Assembly (NCBI RefSeq): GCF_023155275.1
Contig: NZ_JALMUV010000058.1
Location: 1 to 40,074 of the forward strand
Length of the DNA: 40,074 nt
Direction: 5' to 3'
Origin: Streptomyces rhizoryzae
Lineage (GTDB): Bacteria > Actinomycetota > Actinomycetes > Streptomycetales > Streptomycetaceae
Part shown: positions 16,574 to 24,489 of the stretch, one piece after another
Layout of the letters: every line of letters starts with the position of its first letter
Numbering within the stretch: the first letter of the stretch is position 1
Program-made: the position numbers and the translations under genes
The notes under the pieces: generated by a model
What the model was told of the DNA's origin: nothing
Databases searched by the model: none
Seen by the model: the letters and a program-made list of their open reading frames with translations, nothing else

Positions 16574-17608
16574 CTACGTGTTCGGGACCACCCGCCGCTC
16601 CTCCGCGAAGTGGCAGGCGGAGGCGTGCCGCGCGGGTCCGGTGGCGTCCCGCAGGACGTCCGGGACCGCCAGCGGCGGCTCCACCCGGGCGCACAGCTCG
16701 CGCGCCTTCCAGCAGCGGGTGCGGAAGCGGCAGCCGGACGGCGGGTCGGCGGGCGAGGGCACGTCCCCGCTGAGCAGGATGCGCTCCCGGTGGGCGCGGG
16801 CCTCCGGGTCGGGCACCGGGACGGCGGAGAGCAGGGCCTGGGTGTACGGATGGGTGGGGTGGTCGTAGATCTGCTCGCCGGTGCCGGTCTCGACGATCTT
16901 GCCGAGGTACATCACCGCGACCCGGTCGGAGAGGTGGCGGACGACGGACAGGTCGTGCGCGATGAAGACGTAGGACAGCCCGAACTCGCCCTGGAGCCGG
17001 GCCAGGAGGTTGACGACCTGCGCCTGCACGGAGACGTCGAGGGCGGACACCGGTTCGTCCGCGACGATGATCTCCGGGCGGAGGGCCAGGCCGCGGGCGA
17101 TGCCGATGCGCTGGCGCTGGCCACCGGAGAACTGGTGCGGATAGCGGTTGATGAACTCCGGGTTGAGCCCGACGACCTCCAGCAGCTCCTGGACCCGGCG
17201 CCGCCGGTCCCCCTTCGGCGCCGCCTCGGGGTGGATCGCGAAGGGCTCGCCGACGATGTCGCCGACCGTCATCCGGGGGTTGAGCGAGGTGTAGGGGTCC
17301 TGGAAGACCATCTGGATGTTGCGGCGGACGGCTTTCAGGGCGCGGCCGGACAGGCGGGTGATGTCCTGGCCGCGGTAGCCGATCCGGCCCGAGGTCGGCC
17401 GCTCCAGGCCGACCAGCATCCGGGCCACGGTGGACTTGCCGCAGCCGGACTCCCCCACGATCCCCAGCGTCTCGCCCGGCCGGAGGGCGAACGAGATCCC
17501 GTCGACCGCCTTGACCGCCCCCACCTGCTTCCTGACCAGCACCCCCCGGGTCAGCGGGAAGTGCTTGACCAGGTCGCGGACGTCCAGGAGCGGGTCATCG
17601 GGCGCCAT
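16574..17608 (-). CDS. Peptide ABC transporter ATPase (DppF type), second system
   Basis: ATPase, 344 residues, last gene of the minus-strand importer. Walker A GESGCGKS (~52-59), signature SGGQRQR, Walker B IIVADEPVSALD, H-loop IAHDLSVVRHL, oligo_HPY C-terminus with GCRFRTRCWKARELC. It resembles the BldKE-like protein of the convergent operon over much of its length. ATG 17608 has GGAGA upstream and lies within the last 14 bp of the preceding ATPase gene, so the two are coupled. Confidence 0.93.
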   Translation of the reverse strand: MAPDDPLLDVRDLVKHFPLTRGVLVRKQVGAVKAVDGISFALRPGETLGIVGESGCGKSTVARMLVGLERPTSGRIGYRGQDITRLSGRALKAVRRNIQMVFQDPYTSLNPRMTVGDIVGEPFAIHPEAAPKGDRRRRVQELLEVVGLNPEFINRYPHQFSGGQRQRIGIARGLALRPEIIVADEPVSALDVSVQAQVVNLLARLQGEFGLSYVFIAHDLSVVRHLSDRVAVMYLGKIVETGTGEQIYDHPTHPYTQALLSAVPVPDPEARAHRERILLSGDVPSPADPPSGCRFRTRCWKARELCARVEPPLAVPDVLRDATGPARHASACHFAEERRVVPNT

Positions 17609-18605
17609 CGAGGGTCTCCTTCCAGAAGTGGCAGGCGCTGGTGCGCTCCGGGCCGGCCTCGTACAGCGGCGGGCGGTCGGTGCGGCAGAGGTCGCGGGCC
17701 AGCGGGCAGCGGGGGTGGAAGGTGCAGCCCGGGGGGATGGCGGTGAGGCTGGGCGGCAGGCCCTTGATGGCGTACAGCGGGCGGTCCTTGGGGCCCAGGC
17801 GCGGGACGGACTCCAGCAGGCCGCGGGTGTACGGGTGGGCGGGGGCCTTGTAGAGCTGGTGGACGGGGGCGGTCTCCACGACCCGGCCGGCGTACATCAC
17901 GGCGATGGTGTCGGCGACGTCGGCGACCACGCCCAGGTCGTGGGTGATCAGGATCAGCCCCATCCGGTACTCCCGGCGCAGCTCGGCGAGGAGGTCCATC
18001 ACCTGGGCCTGGACGGTGACGTCGAGGGCGGTGGTCGGCTCGTCGGCGATGATCAGGGCGGGCTCAAGGGCCAGCGCCATGGCGATCATGATGCGCTGGC
18101 GCATACCGCCGGAGAACTGGTGCGGGTAGTCCCCCACCCGCTGCCGGGCCGCCGGGATGCCGACCCGTTCCATCAGCGCGACGGCCCTGGCCCGGGCGTC
18201 CTTGCGGGAGGCGCCGGTGTGCACCCGGAACATCTCGCCGAGCTGGGTGCCGACGCTGAGGACGGGGTTCAGCGCGGAGAGCGCGTCCTGGAAGATCATC
18301 GCCAGCTGGGCGCCGCGGATCCGGCGGCGCTCCTCCCGGCCCAGGGTCAGCAGGTCGCGGCCCCGGAAGAGGATCTGCCCGCCGGTGACGAAGCCGGGCG
18401 GGGAGTCGAGGATGCCCATCACGGCCTGGGCGGTGACGGACTTGCCGGAGCCGGACTCGCCGAGCACCGCGAGGGTCTGCCCGGCCGCGACGGTGTAGCT
18501 GACGCCGTTGACGGCCTTGGCCACGCCGTCCCGGGTGCGGAACTCCACCCGGAGGTCCCGGACGTCGAGCAGGGGCTGTGCCGGGGGCACGCCGCCTTCG
18601 GTCAT
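17595..18605 (-). CDS. Peptide ABC transporter ATPase (DppD type), second system
   Basis: ATPase, 336 residues. Walker A GESGSGKS (~49-56), signature SGGMRQR, Walker B LIIADEPTTALD, H-loop ITHDLGVVADVAD, and oligo_HPY end GCTFHPRCPLARDLC. I prefer ATG 18605 to the in-frame GTG 18611: AGGAGG lies 8 bases before 18605 but only 2 before 18611. The upstream permease stops at 18618, 12 bp away, and the downstream ATPase gene overlaps it by 14 bp. Confidence 0.93.
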   Translation of the reverse strand: MTEGGVPPAQPLLDVRDLRVEFRTRDGVAKAVNGVSYTVAAGQTLAVLGESGSGKSVTAQAVMGILDSPPGFVTGGQILFRGRDLLTLGREERRRIRGAQLAMIFQDALSALNPVLSVGTQLGEMFRVHTGASRKDARARAVALMERVGIPAARQRVGDYPHQFSGGMRQRIMIAMALALEPALIIADEPTTALDVTVQAQVMDLLAELRREYRMGLILITHDLGVVADVADTIAVMYAGRVVETAPVHQLYKAPAHPYTRGLLESVPRLGPKDRPLYAIKGLPPSLTAIPPGCTFHPRCPLARDLCRTDRPPLYEAGPERTSACHFWKETLDGAR

Positions 18606-18617
18606 CGTCACGCCTCC

Positions 18618-19601
18618 TCAGCGCAGCTTGGGGTCGAGGGCGTCGCGCACCGCGTCGCCGAGCATGATGAACGCCAGCACCGTCAGGCTCAGCGCGCCGG
18701 CCGGCCAGAGCAGCATGTGCGGCGCGTTGCGGATGTGGGTGGAGGCGGCGGAGATGTCGATGCCCCAGGAGACGGTGGGGGGTTTCAGGCCGGCGCCGAG
18801 GTAGGACAGGGTGGCCTCCAGCGCGATGTAGGTGCCCAGCGCGATGGTGGCGACGACGATGACGGGGGCGACGGCGTTGGGCGCGATGTGCCGCAGCAGC
18901 ATCCGCCCGTTGCCGGCGCCCAGCGCCCGCGCGGCCTGGACGTAGTCGTTCTGCTTGGCGGTGACGACCGAGCCGCGGGCGATCCGGGCGACCTGCGGCC
19001 AGCCGAGCAGCACGATGAAGCCGACCACCGGCCAGACGGTGGTGCTGGTGACCACGGAGAGGAAGACCAGTCCGCCGAGCAGGACCGGGATGCCGAAGAA
19101 GATGTCGGCGAGCCGGGAGAGCAGCGCGTCCCACCAGCCGCCGAAGAAGCCGGCCAGGCCGCCGAGCAGGCTGCCCAGGAGGGCGGCGCCGGCGGTGGCG
19201 CAGGTGCCGACGGTGATGGAGGCCCGGGCGCCGTAGACGACGCGGGTGTAGACGTCGCGGCCCTGGAGGTCGTAGCCGAAGGGGTGGCCCGGTGCGGCGC
19301 CCTGCTGGGCCTTGGCGAGGTCGGCGCGGTAGGGGTTGCCGGTGGCGATCAGCTGCGGCCACAGGGCGATCACCACCAGGAAGACGATGACCAGCGCGGA
19401 GAGCACGAAGACCGGGTTGCGGCGCAGGTCGTGCCAGGCGTCGCTCCACAGGCTGCGGGGCCGGCCGGTGGGTGCGCCGCCGGGGGGCGGGGGCCCGGCG
19501 GCGTGGGCGCGTTCCAGCGACTCGGCCTCGCCGATGGCCAGCGCGGCGGTGCCGCCGTCGCCGTGGCCGATGGCTTCCTTGGGGACGTGCGGCTCAGGCA
19601 T
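18618..19601 (-). CDS. Peptide ABC transporter permease (DppC type), second system
   Basis: Channel subunit, 327 residues. A ~55-residue cytoplasmic N-terminus rich in Gly/Pro/Ala precedes the first helix (VFVLSALVIVFLVVIALWP). Periplasmic segment HPFGYDLQGRDVYTRVVYGA is the conserved OppC/DppC block. The coupling loop is YVQAARALGAGNGRMLLRHI. The protein ends in AVRDALDPKLR. It overlaps the end of the DppB gene by 8 bp, which indicates coupled translation. Confidence 0.93.
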   Translation of the reverse strand: MPEPHVPKEAIGHGDGGTAALAIGEAESLERAHAAGPPPPGGAPTGRPRSLWSDAWHDLRRNPVFVLSALVIVFLVVIALWPQLIATGNPYRADLAKAQQGAAPGHPFGYDLQGRDVYTRVVYGARASITVGTCATAGAALLGSLLGGLAGFFGGWWDALLSRLADIFFGIPVLLGGLVFLSVVTSTTVWPVVGFIVLLGWPQVARIARGSVVTAKQNDYVQAARALGAGNGRMLLRHIAPNAVAPVIVVATIALGTYIALEATLSYLGAGLKPPTVSWGIDISAASTHIRNAPHMLLWPAGALSLTVLAFIMLGDAVRDALDPKLR

Positions 19602-20517
19602 AGCGGATCCTCGGGTCGAGGACGGCGTACAGCAGGTCGACCAGCAGATTGGCGATGAGGAACACCAGCACCAGGATCGTCACGAATCCCACCACGGTCG
19701 GTGAATTCTGCCGGAGGATTCCCTGGTAGAGCTGGAATCCCACGCCGTGGATGTTGAAGATGCGCTCGGTGACGATGGCACCGCCCATCAGCGCGCCGAT
19801 ATCGGTGCCGATGAAGGTGACGACCGGGATCAGGGAATTGCGCAGCAGGTGGCGGGTGATGACCCGGCGCCGGGGCAGTCCTTTGGCGACCGCGGTGCGG
19901 ATGTAGTCGGCGCGGGCGTTCTCCGCGATGGAGGTCCGGGTCAGCCGGGTGACGTAGGCGAGCGAGACCAGCGCCAGGACGAGTCCGGGCAGCAGCATTT
20001 CGTTCAGCGGGGTCTCGAACGCGACGGTCGGCGCGGCCCATTCGAGTTTCACCCCGAAGACGAACTGGAGCAGATAGCCGCTGACGAAGGTCGGGACGGA
20101 CACCACGATCAGGGTGAGGACGAGCACGGTGGTGTCGATGCTCCGGCCGCGCCGCAGTCCGCTGAAGACCCCCAGCGCGATGCCCACGACCATTTCGATG
20201 ACGACGGCGATCAGGGTGAGCCGGAGGGTGACCGGAAAGGCGGCGGCCATCAGCTCGGTGACCGGGCGGCCGTTGAACGCGATGCCGAAATTCCCCTGGA
20301 AGATCTGGCCCATGTAATGCGGGTACTGCTTCCACAGCGGCTGGTCGAGGTAGAGGTCGTGGCGGATCTGCGCGGCGGTGGCCGGGTCCGGGGCGCGTTC
20401 GCCGAACATCGCGGCCACCGGGTCGCCCAGCGCGTACACCATCAGGAAGATGAGGAAGGTGCTGCCGATGAACACCGGAATCATCTGGAGCAGCCGCCGG
20501 ATCACATAACGTCCCAT
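19594..20517 (-). CDS. Peptide ABC transporter permease (DppB type), second system
   Basis: Channel subunit, 307 residues, six helices, beginning MGRYVIRRLLQMIPVFIGST, the standard DppB N-terminus. The coupling loop is YIRTAVAKGLPRRRVITRHL. The end VDLLYAVLDPRIRY is also standard. The first outside loop lacks the four Cys of the BldKC-like protein, so the two importers are distinct lineages. It is 20 bp downstream of the binding-protein gene and overlaps the DppC gene by 8 bp. Confidence 0.93.
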   Translation of the reverse strand: MGRYVIRRLLQMIPVFIGSTFLIFLMVYALGDPVAAMFGERAPDPATAAQIRHDLYLDQPLWKQYPHYMGQIFQGNFGIAFNGRPVTELMAAAFPVTLRLTLIAVVIEMVVGIALGVFSGLRRGRSIDTTVLVLTLIVVSVPTFVSGYLLQFVFGVKLEWAAPTVAFETPLNEMLLPGLVLALVSLAYVTRLTRTSIAENARADYIRTAVAKGLPRRRVITRHLLRNSLIPVVTFIGTDIGALMGGAIVTERIFNIHGVGFQLYQGILRQNSPTVVGFVTILVLVFLIANLLVDLLYAVLDPRIRYA

Positions 20518-20537
20518 GAGCCCGCCTCACTTCGCGG

Positions 20538-22163
20538 TCAGCCGACCGTGATCTCGTTGTAGACCGGGACGCTGAAGGGATTGAGCGTCACATTCCTGAC
20601 CCGTTCCGTATAGCCGCCGCTGCCGTTCTGGTACCACAGCGGAATGGACGGCATCTTCCGCGCGAGGATCCGCTCGGCGTCCTGGAAGAGCGCCACCGCC
20701 TGCCGGGTGTCGGGCGCGGCGTTGGCCTGGTTGACGAGCGCGTCGAAACCCGGATCGCTGAACTTCCCGTCGTTGGACGAGGCATTGGTGTAGTAGAGCG
20801 GCTGGAGGAAATTCTGGATGAGCGGGTAGTCCATCTGCCAGCCGGACCGGAACGGCCCGGTCATCTGCCGGGCGCTGATCTTGTTGCGGAAATCAGCGAA
20901 GGTGCCGACCGGATTCCCCACGCACGCCCGGTCGTTGCCCAGGGTGTTGTTGATGCTGTTGCAGACCGCGTCGACCCAGTCCTTGTGCGAGCCGGTGTCG
21001 GCGTTGTACGCGATGGTCAGCCGGCCGCCGGGAATTCCGCCGCCCTCCTTGATGAGCTGCCGGGCCTTCGCCGGGGCGAAGACGCAGGCTTCGCCGCACA
21101 GCCCTGGTTTGTGGCCGCCCTTCTCCCCCAGGACCGGTGAGGTCCAGTCGGTGGCCGGGGTGCGGGTGTGCTGGAAGATCTCCCGGGTGATCTGCTCCCG
21201 GTCGATCGCCATCGACAGTCCGCGCCGCACCTTTTCCATGCCCGGCCGGCCCCACCGCGGGTCGTACATGGGAAAGGCGAGGGTCTGGATGATGCCGGCC
21301 GGCTGGTTGATGTACCGCTTTCCCAGATCGGTCCGGACGTTCTTCAGCTGGGACGCCGGAATGTCGTCGACCACGTCGAGGTTCCCGGCCTGAAGATCGG
21401 TGTAGGCGGTGTCGGTGTCGGTGTAGACCCGCAGGTCGATCCCGCCGTTGCGGGCCGGATCGGAGCCGGGGTACCGCGTCCACTTCCGCATCCGCAGCAC
21501 GGTGCCCTTGTCGTACGAGTCGACGCGGTACGGGCCGTTGCCGACCGGCTGCGCCAGCCAGCCGGCGTGGTCGCGGAAGAAGGACTGCGGCAGCGGCATG
21601 AAGGCCGCGTAGCCCAGGGTGTCCGGCCAGGTGGAGAATTTCTGGTTGAGCGTGACGGTGAAGGTGCGGTCGTCCTTCACCGACAGGCCGGAGAGGGTTT
21701 TCGCGGTGGGCGCGCCCTTGTCCGGATGTACTTTCTCGAAACCGTCGATGTACTGGAAGAACGGCGCGTTCTTCTGCTTGTTGGTCAGCAGTGCGCCGTA
21801 ATTCCAGGCGTCCACGAAGGACTTGGCGGTGACCGGCTCGCCGTTGCTGAAGGTCCAGCCGGGCCGGAGCCGGACGGTGTAGTGCCGGGCGTCGGTGGTG
21901 ACGATCTTCTCCGCGAGGACGTTCTCCGCGGCGCCGGTGCGCGGGTTGTAGCGCTTGAGGCCGCGCAGCAGCATCTCCAGGACCTTGCCGCCCTGCACCT
22001 CGTTGGTGTTGGCCGGCTCCAGCGGGTTCTGCGGGTCCCCCCAGGAGGCGCTGACCACCGCGGAGCCGCCCGTGGCGCCGCGCCCGCCGCCGCAGGCCGT
22101 GGCCGCCAGGGCCAGCGCCCCCGCCAGGCAGACGGCCCGCTGCACGCGCGCGGCGGTCGGCAT
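20538..22163 (-). CDS. Peptide-binding lipoprotein, second system
   Basis: Family-5 extracellular binding protein, 541 residues, first gene of the minus-strand importer. Signal MPTAARVQRAVCLAGALALA with lipidation at Cys24 (ATAC, a slightly relaxed lipobox). Core motifs: LEPANTNEVQGGKVLEMLLR near the start, VRLRPGWTFSNGEPVTAKSF, GNGPYRV, and a C-terminal MPSIPLWYQNG typical of DppA/OppA. Two Cys in LCGEACVF could form a disulfide. AAGGAGG lies 6 bases before ATG 22163. I could not define the promoter in the 224-bp gap upstream. Confidence 0.93.
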   Translation of the reverse strand: MPTAARVQRAVCLAGALALAATACGGGRGATGGSAVVSASWGDPQNPLEPANTNEVQGGKVLEMLLRGLKRYNPRTGAAENVLAEKIVTTDARHYTVRLRPGWTFSNGEPVTAKSFVDAWNYGALLTNKQKNAPFFQYIDGFEKVHPDKGAPTAKTLSGLSVKDDRTFTVTLNQKFSTWPDTLGYAAFMPLPQSFFRDHAGWLAQPVGNGPYRVDSYDKGTVLRMRKWTRYPGSDPARNGGIDLRVYTDTDTAYTDLQAGNLDVVDDIPASQLKNVRTDLGKRYINQPAGIIQTLAFPMYDPRWGRPGMEKVRRGLSMAIDREQITREIFQHTRTPATDWTSPVLGEKGGHKPGLCGEACVFAPAKARQLIKEGGGIPGGRLTIAYNADTGSHKDWVDAVCNSINNTLGNDRACVGNPVGTFADFRNKISARQMTGPFRSGWQMDYPLIQNFLQPLYYTNASSNDGKFSDPGFDALVNQANAAPDTRQAVALFQDAERILARKMPSIPLWYQNGSGGYTERVRNVTLNPFSVPVYNEITVG

Positions 22164-22328
22164 GGCGCCTCCTTACGGTCCGGACTGCGGGGGCACGCGT
22201 GGTCGCGGGGACCGCACGTAGCCCACATCACAGCCCACGGCGGGGCCTACCGCACCCCGGCGCCGGGCGCCACTGCTCCGAACCCCCGGGAAACCCCCCG
22301 GATGACCGACCCGGTGCGGGCATACGGC

Positions 22329-22362
22329 GGCGCCCCGCCGGACCGGGGTCCGGCGGGGCGCC
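22329..22362 (-). terminator. Terminator of typA
   Basis: Perfect 16-bp stem, GGCGCCCCGCCGGACC and its exact complement, with only GG between the arms. It lies 26 bases after the typA stop. No T-run. Confidence 0.8.
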
Positions 22363-22387
22363 GTGGTCAGCCGTGGGTGCGGCCCGC

Positions 22388-24304
22388 TCAGCCGTGCTTG
22401 GCGCGGGACGCGGCGCGGGCGCGCTCGCGCTGGTCGAGGTTGACCTTGCGGATGCGGACCGCCTCCGGGGTCACCTCCACGCACTCGTCGTCGCGGCAGA
22501 ACTCCAGGGACTGCTCCAGGGAGAGCTTGCGCGGCGGCACGATCGACTCGGCCACGTCGGCCGTGGACGACCGCATGTTGGTGAGCTTCTTCTCCTTGGT
22601 GATGTTGACGTCCATGTCGTCGGAGCGGGAGTTCTCACCGACGATCATGCCCTCGTACACCTCGGTGCCGGGCTCGACGAAGAGCACGCCGCGCTCCTGG
22701 AGGTTGGTCATCGCGAAGGCGGTGACCGTACCGGACCGGTCGGCGACCAGCGAGCCGTTGTTGCGCGTGGTCAGGGTGCCGAACCAGGGCTCGTGGCCCT
22801 CGTGGATGGAGTGCGCGATACCGGTGCCGCGGGTCTGGGTCAGGAACTCCGTGCGGAAGCCGATCAGACCGCGGGAGGGGACGACGAACTCCATGCGCAC
22901 CCAGCCGGAGCCGTGGTTGGACATGTTGTCCATCCGGCCCTTGCGGACGCCCATGAGCTGGGTGACCGCGCCCATGTGCTCCTCGGGCACGTCGATGGTC
23001 ATCCGCTCGACCGGCTCGTAGGTCTTGCCGTCGACCTCCTTGGTGACGACCTGCGGCTTGCCGACGGTGAGCTCGTAGCCCTCCCGGCGCATGGTCTCGA
23101 CCAGGATGGCCAGCGCCAGCTCGCCGCGGCCCTGGACCTCCCAGGCGTCCGGGCGGTCGGTGTCCAGCACGCGGAGCGAGACGTTGCCGATCAGCTCGCG
23201 GTCCAGGCGGTCCTTGACCTGGCGGGCGGTGACCTTGCGGTCCTTGACCGCGGCCTTGGCGTCCGCGCCCTTGCCGGTGCCGCCGCGGCCGACCAGCGGG
23301 GAGGTGTTGGTGCCGATGGTCATCGAGATCGCCGGCTCGTCGACCGTGATCAGCGGCAGCGCGACCGGGTTCTCCGGGTCGGCCAGGGTCTCGCCGATCA
23401 TGATGTCGGGGATACCGGCGACCGCGCAGATGTCGCCCGGGCCGGCCTTCTCGGCGGGCTTGCGGGTGAGCGCCTCGGTCATCATCAGCTCGGAGATGCG
23501 GACGTTCGCCACCGAGCCGTCGCGCTTGATCCAGGCCACCGTCTGGCCCTTGCGCAGCTCGCCCTGCTCGACGCGGAGCAGCGCGATCCGGCCGAGGAAG
23601 TTGTCCGCGTCGAGGTTGGTGACGTGCGCCTGGAGCGGGGCCTCCTCGTCGTAGGAGGGGGCCGGGATGGTGTCCAGGATGGTGGAGAAGAACGGCTCCA
23701 GGCTGGTGGAGTCGGCGGGGACGGTGCCGTCCTCCGGCTTGGTCAGCGAGGCGATGCCGTCGCGGCCGCAGGCGTAGACGATCGGGAACTCGATCTGGTC
23801 CTCGTCGGCGTCCAGGTCCAGGAAGAGGTCGTAGGTCTCGTTGACGACCTCGTCGATCCGGGAGTCCGGGCGGTCGGTCTTGTTGATGCACAGGATGACC
23901 GGCATCCGCGCCTGGAGGGCCTTGCGCAGCACGAAGCGGGTCTGCGGCAGCGGGCCCTCGGACGCGTCCACCAGGAGGACGACGCCGTCGACCATCGACA
24001 GGCCGCGCTCGACCTCGCCACCGAAGTCGGCGTGGCCGGGGGTGTCGATGATGTTGATGGTGATGGGCTCCCCGCCGTCCTTCGGGTGATACTTCACCGC
24101 GGTGTTCTTGGCGAGGATCGTGATGCCCTTCTCACGCTCCAGGTCGTTCGAGTCCATGACGCGGTCGTCGACGGAGTCGAGCTGGTGCGCGGCGAAGGCA
24201 CCGGCCTGCTTGAGCATGGCGTCGACGATGGTCGTCTTGCCGTGGTCGACGTGGGCGACGATGGCGACGTTGCGGATGTCGTGACGCTCGACGGTACGAG
24301 CCAT
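22388..24304 (-). CDS. typA: Translational GTPase TypA/BipA
   Basis: Ribosome-associated GTPase of the EF-G family, 638 residues, linked in other bacteria to 50S assembly and to stress and low-temperature growth. G1 AHVDHGKT (17-24), G2 region with REKGITILAKNTAV, G3 DTPGHADF, G4 NKTD. Domain II and the EF-G-like domains III and V follow, then the TypA-specific C-terminal domain with VPSRGLIGFRTEFLTQTRG and NSRSDDMDVNITKEKKLTNM. GGAGAAG precedes ATG 24304. It is flanked by terminator hairpins on both sides, so it is a single-gene unit. Confidence 0.97.
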   Translation of the reverse strand: MARTVERHDIRNVAIVAHVDHGKTTIVDAMLKQAGAFAAHQLDSVDDRVMDSNDLEREKGITILAKNTAVKYHPKDGGEPITINIIDTPGHADFGGEVERGLSMVDGVVLLVDASEGPLPQTRFVLRKALQARMPVILCINKTDRPDSRIDEVVNETYDLFLDLDADEDQIEFPIVYACGRDGIASLTKPEDGTVPADSTSLEPFFSTILDTIPAPSYDEEAPLQAHVTNLDADNFLGRIALLRVEQGELRKGQTVAWIKRDGSVANVRISELMMTEALTRKPAEKAGPGDICAVAGIPDIMIGETLADPENPVALPLITVDEPAISMTIGTNTSPLVGRGGTGKGADAKAAVKDRKVTARQVKDRLDRELIGNVSLRVLDTDRPDAWEVQGRGELALAILVETMRREGYELTVGKPQVVTKEVDGKTYEPVERMTIDVPEEHMGAVTQLMGVRKGRMDNMSNHGSGWVRMEFVVPSRGLIGFRTEFLTQTRGTGIAHSIHEGHEPWFGTLTTRNNGSLVADRSGTVTAFAMTNLQERGVLFVEPGTEVYEGMIVGENSRSDDMDVNITKEKKLTNMRSSTADVAESIVPPRKLSLEQSLEFCRDDECVEVTPEAVRIRKVNLDQRERARAASRAKHG

Positions 24305-24397
24305 AGTGCGGCGCTTCTCCCGGAATCGTGGATGGCGGCACGTACGGTCCGGTACGCGCGCCCTGCCGGGCTTGAGGACGCCACGGCCTCACCCCAT

Positions 24398-24438
24398 GGT
24401 ACGGGGCTGTGGCGGCAACAGCCGCCCCAGCCCGTACC
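24398..24438 (-). terminator. Terminator between the orphan binding protein and typA
   Basis: Long hairpin: GGTACGGGGCTG (24398-24409) pairs with CAGCCCGTACC (24428-24438, one bulged G), inner GGCGGC/GCCGCC with loop AACA. It lies 52 bases after the binding-protein stop. Confidence 0.75.
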
Positions 24439-24489
24439 CAGCACCTCTGACCTGCTGTTTTGTCCCGGGAAAGACCTCTGGCGGGCCCT